Shown one piece after another: positions 36,791 to 46,915 of a stretch of DNA of 64,000 bases; the stretch's first letter is position 1; each line of letters starts with the position of its first letter. Origin of the DNA: Bacteroidales bacterium. Lineage in GTDB: Bacteria; Bacteroidota; Bacteroidia; Bacteroidales; UBA4417. Position numbers and translations under genes: made by a program. The stretch is taken from NCBI GenBank assembly GCA_016707785.1, contig JADJGZ010000023.1, forward strand, positions 1 to 64,000, given 5' to 3'. A model generated the notes under the pieces. That model ran no database searches, was not told where the DNA came from, and saw nothing but the letters and a program-made list of their open reading frames with translations.

Positions 36791-37072
36791 ATGTTTAAGA
36801 CTAATGAGTATTTTGAAGGTCAGGTGAAGTCAATAGCTTTCATTGCTAATGGAGATCCAGCAACCATTGGAGTAATGGCAAAAGGCGAATACACTTTCGG
36901 GACTTCATCCATTGAATATATGACGATCACTTCCGGGGAATTGTGGGTGAAATTACCTGGTGAAATTGAATGGAAGGCTTATAAACCTTTTGAAGAATTC
37001 ATCGTTCCAAAAGGTGTTTCATTTGAAGTACGATGTGATTCTGATACATCATACCTCTGTATTTACCGCTAA
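36791..37072 (+). CDS. ppnP: Pyrimidine/purine nucleoside phosphorylase PpnP
   Basis: The 93-residue protein is a single cupin-like barrel of the DUF1255 family, with motifs KSIAFIANGDPATIGVM, GEYTFGTSS, ITSGELWVKLPG and VPKGVSFEVRC. The E. coli homologue splits several nucleosides with phosphate to base and sugar-1-phosphate. Length matches the family. It has its own promoter and converges with tsaD, whose stop lies only 5 bp away. Confidence 0.92.
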   Translation: MFKTNEYFEGQVKSIAFIANGDPATIGVMAKGEYTFGTSSIEYMTITSGELWVKLPGEIEWKAYKPFEEFIVPKGVSFEVRCDSDTSYLCIYR

Positions 37073-37077
37073 TAGTA

Positions 37078-38097
37078 TTAAATCCCTCCCCTGGAGTAGG
37101 GCGTAGCAGATTGATCGGTAAAATGGCCTGTGAGGAATTTGTAATAGCCGGCTATGGCTATCATAGCTGCATTATCCGTAGTGAACTGGAATTCAGGGAT
37201 GTAAACATTCCAGCCCTTTAATTCTCCAAGATCCAGCAGCGCCTTCCTCAAACCGGAATTGGCAGAGACACCCCCTGCAATTGCAATCTCCCTGATTCCC
37301 CTTTCTTTTGAGGCTTTTACTAACTTTTCCAGGAGAATTTCAATAATCGTTGACTGAATGGAAGCACATAGGTCAGCCAGATGATTCGTAATGAAATCCG
37401 TATCCTTTTTCAATTGATCCCTGAGGAAATATAAAAACGAAGTTTTCAATCCACTGAAACTATAGTCAAGGCCGGGAATGACTGGTTTTGAAAATTTATA
37501 GGCAGAAGGATTTCCTTCCCTGGCATGCTTATCAATAAATGGCCCCCCTGGATAAGGGAGTCCTAATATTTTGGCTGTTTTATCAAAAGCTTCACCTGCT
37601 GCATCGTCAATAGTACTTCCAATGATTTTCATCTCAAAATAGTCGCTTACTTCCACAATTTGCGTATGACCACCTGAAACTGTCAGACACAGAAAAGGAA
37701 ATGCAGGAACCTTCTTTTGCTCATGACCTGGTTGAATAAAATGAGATAAAATATGTGCCTGTAAATGATTGATATCAAGCAATGGAATGTTCAACCCCAG
37801 GGATAACGCCTTGGCAAAGGATGTTCCAACCAATAATGACCCAAGAAGTCCGGGACCACGCGTGAAAGCAATGGCACTTAGCTGTTCTTTATGTACATTT
37901 GCAGTCTTAAGTGCTCTATCTATTACTGGTATGATGTTTTGCTGATGAGCCCTCGATGCAAGCTCGGGTACAACTCCTCCAAAGTCCTGGTGAACCTGTT
38001 GATTGGCAATGACATTCGATAACATTACAGTGCCATCTAACACAGCGGCTGAAGTGTCATCACAAGAAGATTCTATTCCCAGTATATAGACAGGCAT
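37078..38097 (-). CDS. tsaD: tRNA threonylcarbamoyladenosine synthase subunit TsaD
   Basis: The 339-residue protein has the ASKHA fold with the N-terminal phosphate loop (GIESSCDDTSAAVL), the metal ligands H111 and H115 in NHLQAH, and LTVSGGHTQIV and GGVSANSGLR. It transfers the threonylcarbamoyl group to A37 of ANN-decoding tRNAs, working with TsaB and TsaE, which are not in this window. It is an essential housekeeping gene. Confidence 0.96.
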   Translation of the reverse strand: MPVYILGIESSCDDTSAAVLDGTVMLSNVIANQQVHQDFGGVVPELASRAHQQNIIPVIDRALKTANVHKEQLSAIAFTRGPGLLGSLLVGTSFAKALSLGLNIPLLDINHLQAHILSHFIQPGHEQKKVPAFPFLCLTVSGGHTQIVEVSDYFEMKIIGSTIDDAAGEAFDKTAKILGLPYPGGPFIDKHAREGNPSAYKFSKPVIPGLDYSFSGLKTSFLYFLRDQLKKDTDFITNHLADLCASIQSTIIEILLEKLVKASKERGIREIAIAGGVSANSGLRKALLDLGELKGWNVYIPEFQFTTDNAAMIAIAGYYKFLTGHFTDQSATPYSRGGI

Positions 38098-38207
38098 AAT
38101 TATTGGACATTGTGAAAGGATAAACCTGCATTCATTTTAGCCTATCCTCAGATATCTTAAGCTGCAAAATTATTAAAAAAGCACAGCAAATAGCGACCTG
38201 GATTGTT

Positions 38208-41200
38208 TTGACAGTTGTTTTACTGCCTGTATTCCTCTATGCCTTATTTCGTACAACCCCTGTTCAGACCTACATTGCCAGCCGCGTTGCTTCCTACCTT
38301 TCCACTGAATTGAATACAACAGTTGAGGTGGGAGGACTTGATATCAGCTGGTTTCTCAGGATTGTCCTGGTTGATGTGAATATTCTCGACAAAAGAAAAA
38401 TGCCGGTTATAAAGTTCCATCGCCTTTCAACAGGGATGCCTGACTTTGATCTGAAACAACACAGGATTAAACTTAATTCAGTCAATCTGCAGGGGGCTGA
38501 TGTCCGCCTGGTTTATTATGAGAATTCCAATGAACTGAATTTGCAGTTCTTATTGGATTATTTCTCTTCCAAGGATACGATTTCAACTGCTTCCAAACCC
38601 TGGGTATTTAGCTGTAAAAAAGTTGATATCAGGGATACCCGGTTTCGTTATAGGAATGAACAAAGGATTTCTCCGGGAAAAGGCATGGATTATGATGATC
38701 TGGATATCGCCGGAATTGACCTTCACATCAGGGGATTGAATATTAATGGAGATTCTATTGCAGCAGAAATCAAGCAATTGACAGCCAAAGAGAAATGCGG
38801 ATTTTCGCTGGAAGACTTCTCAACCCGCGTACTTGTAACATCGCGGGAAATTATCGCAGATAGCCTTCTGATTACAACTGATAAAAGCAAACTTTCACTT
38901 GACCTTAAATTGCAATATCATAACTGGAATGGGTTCAACGATTTTATTGATAGTGTGAATATCAGGGCTAATATCAAACAGGCACAACTTGACCTGAGAG
39001 ATCTGGTTTGCTTTGCCCCCGAACTGGATGGAATGGATGAATCAGTGAAACTTTCCGGGAAATTTAATGGGACTATTTCATCGTTCAACGGTAAGGAAAT
39101 ATTACTTGCCTATGGACAAGGAACTGCCTTTTCAGGGAGCCTTAAAATGACCGGACTGCCACATATAGAAGAGACATTCATTCATTTAAGGATGAATGAA
39201 TTTAAAACAGACTACAAGGATGTTCAGTCTTTTACACTTCCCTATTCCAGTGGATTAGAATCCATTAAAGTACCGGTTGAAGTAACAAGACTGGGTTCAG
39301 TTAGAATCGTCGGGAAATTTACCGGCTTCTTTAACGATTTTGTCTCTAATGCTACTTTTTATACTGATGCAGGTGTCATAACAACCGATATTCTTTTAAG
39401 CAAAAATCATGAAGATAATAGGATCGAATATGACGGACATCTTCAGGCAGCTGGATTTGACCTGGGTAAGGTTTTTAATGTAAAAGAAATTGGGACATTG
39501 AATCTGAATGCCTCCGTGAATGGTAAAGGATTTTCTGCCAAAACAGCTGATTTAACAGTAAAAGGTAAGGTGGATCAGTTCTGGCTTATAGGCAACGAAC
39601 TTGATGAACTCTCTATCGACGGCAGTTTCAATAGCCAGAAATTCAGCGGGAAGATATTGCTGCAGGATGAATTGATCAACCTTGATTTCAATGGAATGGT
39701 TGATATTTCTGATTCTTTGCCGGTTTTTAATTTTCAGGCAGACCTGAGAAATGCCATGCTGACTAAACTAAATCTCTGGGAGAGAGATTCAAGTTCCATG
39801 ATATCTACACATATGAATCTGGATTTCAGGGGCAATACACTGGATAATTTAATGGGCTCGCTGAATTTTGAGAATACCGTTTATGTAGAAAATAAACATA
39901 CCATTGTAATGAATCAATTGATGCTGCTTACTCAATCATTGAGTAACAATGGGAAAAGGATGACACTTAAGTCAGATTTTGCCGATGCAGTATTTTCCGG
40001 TCAATATACATTTGATGACCTTACTGAGTATCTCACCCTGGTGTTTACGGATTATCTGCCTGCCATTGCACTGGTTTCCCCATCACTCCCCCGTGAAGTA
40101 AAAGGGAGTTTCGATTATACCATTCAACTCAGGAACACCAAACCTTTGACAGATATTTTTGTACCGGGATTGCAAATTGATCCCAATACTGTAGTTTCTG
40201 GCGGCTTTGACCCATCTAAAGGCCTGGTCAATGTAAATGGACGATCCCCTTCAATCCGGCTGAATGGATTCACTTTCGAGGACTGGTCTCTTCAAGGTGC
40301 TTCCGAAGGTGGGAAATTGGGAGTTGAAATGAACTGCCGTGATATTACCCTTCTTTCGGATGATGACGAAGAAACGCCTGATGCGCACCTTGAGCAATTT
40401 AAACTATTCTCGACTGCTCAAAATGATACCATAAAATTCAGAGTGGTATGGAATGATGTTGATACTGCTGATAAAAACAGGGCTGATTTTGGAGGATCTC
40501 TCAGCTTTAGTTCTTACCCCATGCTTGCCTTAAGCCTTGATTCGGCAGGGATAAATATTAACGATACACTATGGAGCATTAAAGCGGGTAATAAAATTCT
40601 GATAGATACTACATCCATTCAGGTAATGGATTTACAAATTGCCAGTAAATATCAATCTATAGCAATTGATGGCAGGATTACAGATGACCCTCTTGACCAG
40701 CTCTTTATCAGGTTAGACCATTTCAACATATCACAATTGGATTTGTATACCAGGCCATGGGGAATCGATTTTGATGGTTATGTGAATGGAACGCTTGCAT
40801 TATCAGATGTTTTCCATATTCCTCTCATAAAGGCATCCTTATTGGTAAATAAGCTGGGATTTAACCATGAAGCCCTTGGTGATGCCGAAATTAACTCTTC
40901 ATGGGATAATACCCAGAAAGCCATTATGTTGGATACCCGAATTGTTTACCAGGGGAATGCAGGAGTTCATTATCCTTTGCTTGCTAAAGGGGCAATTTAT
41001 ACTGAACGATCTAAGAATAATTTTGATATCAGTGTGAAAGTTGATAACATAAAGCTGAAAGTATTACAGCCTTTTTTTATAGGGCTATTTTCACGAATGA
41101 AAGGCTACGGTTCCGGAGATCTTACTCTCACCGGTGCATTTGAGAACCCGATCCTTACCGGGAAAGTCAAACTTATGCGTTCCGAGTTGATGATTGATTA

Positions 41201-42617
41201 TCTGAGAACCAGCTATTCTTTCACTGGTGATTTCAATTTTGCCGAGGACCTGATGTGGTTTGAAAATATTAATGTTGCCGATTCTGTTGGAAATACCGGT
41301 TCAACATCAGGAAAAATCAGCCATCATGCCTTTAAAGATTGGTTTCTTGACATCGATGTAGTATCCAATAATCTAACGGTGTTAAATACTACTTTTTCTC
41401 CCGCTGAAATGTACTATGGGAAGGCCCGGGCTAATGGTAAAATGCAATTGAAAGGGCCTGTTAACGACCTTAAACTATCGGTACAGGCCAGATCGGTTAA
41501 AGGAACTGATGTCTTTATTCCTATCAATACAGATGTAACTATTGCGGAGAACGATTACATTTATTACGTCAACACGGAAAGTAAAGACGATCCAAAAGCA
41601 GGTCCACCTCCGGAACCTTCCAATTTAAGTCTTCACCTGGAGTTGGATGTTTCAAAAGATGCTAACCTTGAGCTCATACTGCCATACAGGATGGGAAATA
41701 TTAAGGTTAAAGGTGACGGAGCTGTGGATATGGGACTCGATAGTAAAGGGAATTATTCAATGCATGGGCAATATGTGATGGATAAAGGCTCCTTCCTTTT
41801 TAATTTCCAGGATATATTCAGCAGAACTTTTGAGATCAGGAAAGGAAGTACCATTACTTTTAATGGAAGCCCATACGATGCCGATATTAACTTGCAGGCC
41901 GTTTATAAAATCAAGACGAACCTGGCTGGATTAAGTACTGTTCCGCTTGAAGCCACCAGTAAAAGAATACCGGTCGATTGTGTCATCTCCCTTACCAACA
42001 GTCTGTATAATCCTGACATTCATTTTAGTATTGCTATGCCCGACGCTGATGCGGAAACACAACGATGGGTATTTGGTGCAATTGATACTTCCAATTCAGT
42101 GGCAATGAATCAACAAATGATATCACTGCTGCTTCTGAACAGTTTTACTTCTTCAGGTGAGTCCTCAAATATTACGGCAACAGGACTGGGTATCTCTTCC
42201 TTCAGTATCATCAGCAATCAACTAAATAACTGGCTGTCACAGATTTCTAAAGATTTTGATGTTGGTGTGAATTATCGGCCAGGAGACCAAATGTCAGCCC
42301 AGGAACTGGAACTTGCTTTGTCTACACAATTCTTCAACGATAGAGTAGTTGTTGATGGTACCTTTGGGATGACAACCTCTAATACCATCGCTAACAGCCA
42401 AAGCTCCAATCAATGGATTGGAGATGTGAATGTGGAAGTGAAAATAACTGAGGATGGCCGATTCAGGGTTAAAGCTTTCAATAGAACCAATACTTCTATT
42501 GACCTCTATACAGGTCAAGCTCCTTATACTCAAGGAGTAGGTATCCTTTATCGTAAAGATTTCGATAACCTGCGCGAACTCTTCGGAATGCAACGCAAGG
42601 CTGCCACCGGCAAATAA
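38208..42617 (+). CDS. tamB: TamB-family translocation/assembly protein
   Basis: This is a very long (about 1470 residues) beta-repeat protein with an N-terminal membrane anchor and a C-terminal TamB/DUF490 domain from about residue 1030 (for example VKGTDVFIPINTDVTIAENDYIYY, GSFLFNFQDIFSRTFEIRKGSTI, VPLEATSKRIPVDCVISL). TamB proteins span the periplasm and move lipids or help insert outer-membrane proteins. The start is uncertain: the TTG at 38208 would cut the anchor helix, and the frame stays open upstream to 38124 with KIIKKAQQIATWIV before it but no ATG. A non-ATG start near 38169-38175 is more likely. Confidence 0.88.
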   Translation: MTVVLLPVFLYALFRTTPVQTYIASRVASYLSTELNTTVEVGGLDISWFLRIVLVDVNILDKRKMPVIKFHRLSTGMPDFDLKQHRIKLNSVNLQGADVRLVYYENSNELNLQFLLDYFSSKDTISTASKPWVFSCKKVDIRDTRFRYRNEQRISPGKGMDYDDLDIAGIDLHIRGLNINGDSIAAEIKQLTAKEKCGFSLEDFSTRVLVTSREIIADSLLITTDKSKLSLDLKLQYHNWNGFNDFIDSVNIRANIKQAQLDLRDLVCFAPELDGMDESVKLSGKFNGTISSFNGKEILLAYGQGTAFSGSLKMTGLPHIEETFIHLRMNEFKTDYKDVQSFTLPYSSGLESIKVPVEVTRLGSVRIVGKFTGFFNDFVSNATFYTDAGVITTDILLSKNHEDNRIEYDGHLQAAGFDLGKVFNVKEIGTLNLNASVNGKGFSAKTADLTVKGKVDQFWLIGNELDELSIDGSFNSQKFSGKILLQDELINLDFNGMVDISDSLPVFNFQADLRNAMLTKLNLWERDSSSMISTHMNLDFRGNTLDNLMGSLNFENTVYVENKHTIVMNQLMLLTQSLSNNGKRMTLKSDFADAVFSGQYTFDDLTEYLTLVFTDYLPAIALVSPSLPREVKGSFDYTIQLRNTKPLTDIFVPGLQIDPNTVVSGGFDPSKGLVNVNGRSPSIRLNGFTFEDWSLQGASEGGKLGVEMNCRDITLLSDDDEETPDAHLEQFKLFSTAQNDTIKFRVVWNDVDTADKNRADFGGSLSFSSYPMLALSLDSAGININDTLWSIKAGNKILIDTTSIQVMDLQIASKYQSIAIDGRITDDPLDQLFIRLDHFNISQLDLYTRPWGIDFDGYVNGTLALSDVFHIPLIKASLLVNKLGFNHEALGDAEINSSWDNTQKAIMLDTRIVYQGNAGVHYPLLAKGAIYTERSKNNFDISVKVDNIKLKVLQPFFIGLFSRMKGYGSGDLTLTGAFENPILTGKVKLMRSELMIDYLRTSYSFTGDFNFAEDLMWFENINVADSVGNTGSTSGKISHHAFKDWFLDIDVVSNNLTVLNTTFSPAEMYYGKARANGKMQLKGPVNDLKLSVQARSVKGTDVFIPINTDVTIAENDYIYYVNTESKDDPKAGPPPEPSNLSLHLELDVSKDANLELILPYRMGNIKVKGDGAVDMGLDSKGNYSMHGQYVMDKGSFLFNFQDIFSRTFEIRKGSTITFNGSPYDADINLQAVYKIKTNLAGLSTVPLEATSKRIPVDCVISLTNSLYNPDIHFSIAMPDADAETQRWVFGAIDTSNSVAMNQQMISLLLLNSFTSSGESSNITATGLGISSFSIISNQLNNWLSQISKDFDVGVNYRPGDQMSAQELELALSTQFFNDRVVVDGTFGMTTSNTIANSQSSNQWIGDVNVEVKITEDGRFRVKAFNRTNTSIDLYTGQAPYTQGVGILYRKDFDNLRELFGMQRKAATGK

Positions 42618-42644
42618 TCAATTTCAATATTGAGTTTTAATTTA

Positions 42645-42665
42645 ACATCTCTTGTGAGGTGTTTT
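42645..42665 (+). terminator. Probable tamB terminator
   Basis: ACATCTC, TTGT and GAGGTGT (42645-42662) form a 7-bp stem with one G-T pair, followed by TTTT. Weak but well placed, 28 bp after the stop. Confidence 0.5.
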
Positions 42666-42743
42666 GATGTAACTATTCCAAATAGGTCACGTCATATATC
42701 CGATTTTTAACCAAAAGAATTTCCACTAAATACACATATAACC

Positions 42744-43445
42744 ATGAAAACAATTAGCCTCTTAATGTTTGTTGGTTTCTTCACCGTAAATTCTTCCCTT
42801 TTTGCAGCTGAACCAAATTTTATTACCAAAATGGTGGATGAAGCCTATGTTAACGACATCCCTTTCAATACTGAAACTATATATAAAAGCTACCTGGAAA
42901 CGGCAGCTTTTTTTTCGACTTCCAAAGCAATGATTGATGAAGCTTATATTAGTGACATCCCATTCGATACTTATAAAATTGCAGAAGCCAACTTGCTTTC
43001 AAATAGCATAATGGCTGGTAAAATGCCTGAAGAAGCGTATATTGATGATATTCCGGTGAATACTACACTTGTCGCTAAAGATGATGAAAACAGGAATAAA
43101 TCTAATACCGTCAGCGAGAATATCCCGGGAAATACCACCTATACCAGACTTCCTTCAGACCTGATCAAAGTTGAAGGGGAAAATATCACTTTTGGAGAAG
43201 TTTCTTCTCAGTATAAAGCTGAAAACCTGGAAAAGGACCTGGCTTTAATGATTGAAAAGCTTACAGCTGTGATCAAGGATCATCTCTCAAACGGTAAGGA
43301 GGTTATCACATTCACATTTCAGAATGTTGCCGGTAATGATCTGAAATCTTCACCATCCTGTTATACAATAAGTTTCAAAAGTAATGAGGAGCCTGGGGCC
43401 GTTTCCCTCGAAATGAACAAAAAAGAACGAATAGTAAAAGAATGA
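42744..43445 (+). CDS. Secreted protein with three EAYxxDIP repeats
   Basis: This 233-residue protein has a signal peptide (to about residue 22, LFAAEP). Three copies of the motif (D/E)EAY(V/I)xDIP(F/V)xT begin at residues about 32, 65 and 96, about 31-33 residues apart. The C-terminal half (about 140-225) is a separate alpha/beta-looking domain with no repeats. I do not recognise the family. The regular repeats suggest a binding or self-assembly role, but that is a guess. A strong terminator follows. Confidence 0.75.
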   Translation: MKTISLLMFVGFFTVNSSLFAAEPNFITKMVDEAYVNDIPFNTETIYKSYLETAAFFSTSKAMIDEAYISDIPFDTYKIAEANLLSNSIMAGKMPEEAYIDDIPVNTTLVAKDDENRNKSNTVSENIPGNTTYTRLPSDLIKVEGENITFGEVSSQYKAENLEKDLALMIEKLTAVIKDHLSNGKEVITFTFQNVAGNDLKSSPSCYTISFKSNEEPGAVSLEMNKKERIVKE

Positions 43446-43520
43446 AGGAAAACAATAATGTTTTCAGATTAAAGAAGATATTCCTTCATTAAAATTTAAG
43501 TGGTTTGGTTTTTCAAGGAG

Positions 43521-43546
43521 AAGTGGGTATTAACCCACTTTTTTTA
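43521..43546 (+). terminator. Intrinsic terminator after the repeat protein
   Basis: AAGTGGGT, a 4-nt loop and ACCCACTT (43521-43540) run into a T-run to 43546. Confidence 0.85.
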
Positions 43547-43689
43547 TTCATCGAACTATAAATGTTATTTCCATTGTTCTATTTTGGTTTTTGATTGTCC
43601 GGGTTTTCATATGGAATGAAAACATTGAATTGGAATTACCCGCTATTAATGGCAATGCTTTTTTTTCTACTTTTAGGAATTATCCGGTT

Positions 43690-46600
43690 ATGAAAAATTT
43701 CATAGTATATAAGTCATCAGCAGGTTCAGGCAAGACTTACACGCTTGTGCGGGAGTACCTTTTTCTGGCTATTTCATACCCATCTTATTTCAAGCAAATA
43801 TTGGCCATTACCTTTACAAACAAGGCTGCCAATGAAATGAAGAACAGGGTTGTAACCAGCCTGTTGCATCTTAGTAACCCGGAGAAATTCAATGATTCAG
43901 CAGCCATACGATTTATGCTGCCTGACCTTTCTGAACGAACTGGTTTTCTGCCGGAACAGGTTGCTCTTAAAGCAGGGGAGGTGCTATCCGCATTATTGCA
44001 TGATTATGACGATTTTGCTGTCAGGACGATCGATAGTTTTGTTTCAAGAATTATCAGGACGTTTGCTCATGATCTTCACCTCCCGGTCGATTTTGAGATT
44101 GAGATGGATCAGGATGTACTTCTGATTGATGCCACAGATAGGTTGATCGCTAAGGCAGGTATTGATCCTGAATTGACTCGTATCCTTATTGAGTTCACTG
44201 AATCGAAAGCTGAGGATGAAAAAAACTGGCACATTGAAACTGATATCAGGCTGGCTGGTAAAAGTCTGTTCTCCGAAGATGGGTACAAATTTGCTTCTCA
44301 ACTCAAGGAAATAACCCCTGCAAAGGTATTGATCATTATCAGGGAGGTCAGGAAATTCCATGCGGAATTCAGGGAATCCATTGCCTCCCCGGCTAAAGAA
44401 GCATTACAGATCATTAAAAATAATCATGTTGAAATTGAATCCTTTTATTTCGGACGACAGGGAATAGGCTCATTTTTCAGTGCGATTGCCAATGGTCAGG
44501 TGAAGCTTCCGAACAGTCGCGTTGTTGATACAATTCAAAAGGATTCATGGATCGGAAATAAAAAAGATATCATTCAGTGTGAAGCAATCCAAAGAATCAA
44601 ACCGGATCTGCTTGAGAAATATTTGCAGATTGAAAAATTGCTTGACAAGGAGTATAGTAGTTTTAAATTACTGGAACTCGTTAGCCGGAACTTATATCAG
44701 TTAGGGGTGATCAGTGCAATTGAAAAAGAGCTGGAAGAGGTTAAGAAAGAGAGGAATGTTCTGCATGTATCTGAATTTAACAAATTGATAACGGATATTA
44801 TCATCAGGGAGCCTGTGCCTTTCATTTATGAGCGAACAGGTGAAAAATATAAGCATTATTTGGTGGACGAATTCCAGGATACTTCGGAACTCCAGTGGAA
44901 AAACCTGCTCCCTTTAATTACCAATTCCCTTGCTACTGCACAGTTTAACCTGGTTGTTGGCGATGAGAAACAAGCCATCTATCGTTTCAGGAACGGACAA
45001 GTGGAGCAGTTTATGCTCTTGCCCAATTTACCTGCAGCTTATGATCAGGAAGTATTTGCAGATGCCAGGCATGCACTCAGGAACAATTATGATGAGAAAC
45101 TGTTGAATAGTAATTTCAGGTCATTGCCAGCAATTATTGAGTTCAACAATGAGTTTTTTGAGTTTGTTTCTCAAAAACTTGATGATTCACTTCGTTCCAT
45201 CTACGACAAACAGGAACAAATTCCAGTGCCAGGCCGATCCGGGGGAACTGTAAGTATTGATTTCCTGGAAGCCGGTGATGCACAGAGTTTCAAGGAAATG
45301 ACTCTTGACAGGATACTTGGGATTATCAATGATTTAAAACTGAAAGGTTATTCTTATTCTGATCAGGTAATTCTCACCCGCTCCAATGCACAGGGATGTG
45401 CAGTAGCCCGATTCCTGATGAACCAGGGTATCAGCGTGGTTTCTACGGAAGCTTTATTATTGTCTTCTTCACCAAAAGTGAATTTTATTGTTTCAGTTCT
45501 TACTATGCTTTCTAATCCCGGGGATATGATTTCCACCTCTTCGGTCCTGATATATCTCATCTTAAATAAACAATTGAAGCACGAACCGGAGGAATTGGGT
45601 TCACTCATTCAATCAAATGATTTTGAACAGGTATTGCTAAATTCTGGGATTGTATTTTCACGTAAGTTACTCTTGAGATTGCCTTTATATGATATGTGTG
45701 AGGAGGTTCTCAGAGTATTTGAAATGGACCTGGCACCCTATGACCCCTACATTCAGTTTTTCCTTGAATTTGTGAACCGCTATTCCCAGAAGGAAACCTA
45801 TGAATTGCAGGATTTATTGTTAGCATGGAATGAGAATAAAGGAAAATTAAGTGTGATTGTTCCGGAAGGTATTGATGCCGTGCGTATCATGACAATCCAT
45901 AAAGCAAAAGGTCTTGAGTTTCCGGTTGTTATCTGGCCTTTTGCAACAGAATTTCTAAAGACTACAATGGATAAAGTATGGATCAAGCCAACAAACCCGG
46001 TATTGTCTGGCTTACCAGTAGCTTTGTTACCTGTGATATCGGAACTTGAATCTGTTGGATATGGTGAAGAGTACAGAACTGAGCGTAATAAATCACTTCT
46101 GGACATGATAAATATGATTTATGTTGCATTTACACGGCCGGTAGATCGCTTGTATGTGCTTTCAAAACTCCCTTCGAAAAATAAATCGGAATCAATGTCG
46201 CTGCCGGGACTACTTCGTGACTACTTAATTGCTTCGAATAAGAATTGGGCAGTAAGTGGAAATATTTACCATTATGGAGAAGAAGATTTTCTAAAAAAGG
46301 AAAAAAATATAGAAAGAGTTGCGGTTCCTACTATTGATAACTTTATTTCCAACTCATGGCATGGACGGATCAATATTGCAAAAAGGGCACCTGAAATATG
46401 GGAAGGGGTTAATGCAGGTGATCAACAAGCATGGGGAGAACTTGTGCATGATTCACTCTCAAAAGTGAGTGCATCAAAGGATATCGACAAGACATTAGAA
46501 AATATTTGCCTGAATGCGCAACTTACCGAAAGTCAGGCACAGCGACTCAACCGGCAGGTGAGAACTGTACTGAATCATGAACTTTTAAGCCCCTTGTTTG

Positions 46601-46851
46601 CTTGTAAAGCTTCCATTCAATCCGAAAGAGGTGTACTTTTGCCGGATGGAGCTGTTGTTCGTCCTGACCAGGTCATTATTGACAATGAAAAGGTAAGCCT
46701 GCTGGAATTTAAGACTGGCAAACCTCTTGAAGATCATCTGAAACAAATTCAACGTTATGCTGATGCCTTGAGTGATATGGGTTACCGAAATATCATGAAG
46801 TACCTGGTTTATATTGATGATGAAAAGGTTGATGTCAGGATTGTAGAATAG
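43690..46851 (+). CDS. AddA/RecB-like UvrD-family helicase with C-terminal nuclease domain
   Basis: The start at 43690 is chosen because the Walker A motif follows at once (MKNFIVYKSSAGSGKTYT); a longer reading to 43591 adds no conserved residues. The 1053-residue protein has UvrD motifs Ia (ITFTNKAANEM), II (YLVDEFQDTS), III (VVGDEKQAIYRFRNGQ), V (RIMTIHKAKGLEFPVVIW) and VI (MIYVAFTRPVDRLYVL). The C-terminus has a RecB-type nuclease core (RPDQVIID, LLEFKTG, QIQRYADAL). It should process double-strand DNA ends for recombination. An AddB partner is not adjacent. Confidence 0.9.
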   Translation: MKNFIVYKSSAGSGKTYTLVREYLFLAISYPSYFKQILAITFTNKAANEMKNRVVTSLLHLSNPEKFNDSAAIRFMLPDLSERTGFLPEQVALKAGEVLSALLHDYDDFAVRTIDSFVSRIIRTFAHDLHLPVDFEIEMDQDVLLIDATDRLIAKAGIDPELTRILIEFTESKAEDEKNWHIETDIRLAGKSLFSEDGYKFASQLKEITPAKVLIIIREVRKFHAEFRESIASPAKEALQIIKNNHVEIESFYFGRQGIGSFFSAIANGQVKLPNSRVVDTIQKDSWIGNKKDIIQCEAIQRIKPDLLEKYLQIEKLLDKEYSSFKLLELVSRNLYQLGVISAIEKELEEVKKERNVLHVSEFNKLITDIIIREPVPFIYERTGEKYKHYLVDEFQDTSELQWKNLLPLITNSLATAQFNLVVGDEKQAIYRFRNGQVEQFMLLPNLPAAYDQEVFADARHALRNNYDEKLLNSNFRSLPAIIEFNNEFFEFVSQKLDDSLRSIYDKQEQIPVPGRSGGTVSIDFLEAGDAQSFKEMTLDRILGIINDLKLKGYSYSDQVILTRSNAQGCAVARFLMNQGISVVSTEALLLSSSPKVNFIVSVLTMLSNPGDMISTSSVLIYLILNKQLKHEPEELGSLIQSNDFEQVLLNSGIVFSRKLLLRLPLYDMCEEVLRVFEMDLAPYDPYIQFFLEFVNRYSQKETYELQDLLLAWNENKGKLSVIVPEGIDAVRIMTIHKAKGLEFPVVIWPFATEFLKTTMDKVWIKPTNPVLSGLPVALLPVISELESVGYGEEYRTERNKSLLDMINMIYVAFTRPVDRLYVLSKLPSKNKSESMSLPGLLRDYLIASNKNWAVSGNIYHYGEEDFLKKEKNIERVAVPTIDNFISNSWHGRINIAKRAPEIWEGVNAGDQQAWGELVHDSLSKVSASKDIDKTLENICLNAQLTESQAQRLNRQVRTVLNHELLSPLFACKASIQSERGVLLPDGAVVRPDQVIIDNEKVSLLEFKTGKPLEDHLKQIQRYADALSDMGYRNIMKYLVYIDDEKVDVRIVE

Positions 46852-46915
46852 GTCTATCAGGCAGGGTGAATCGATCAGTTATTCCTTGCATAATGTATGT
46901 CAAATTTTAATAGAA

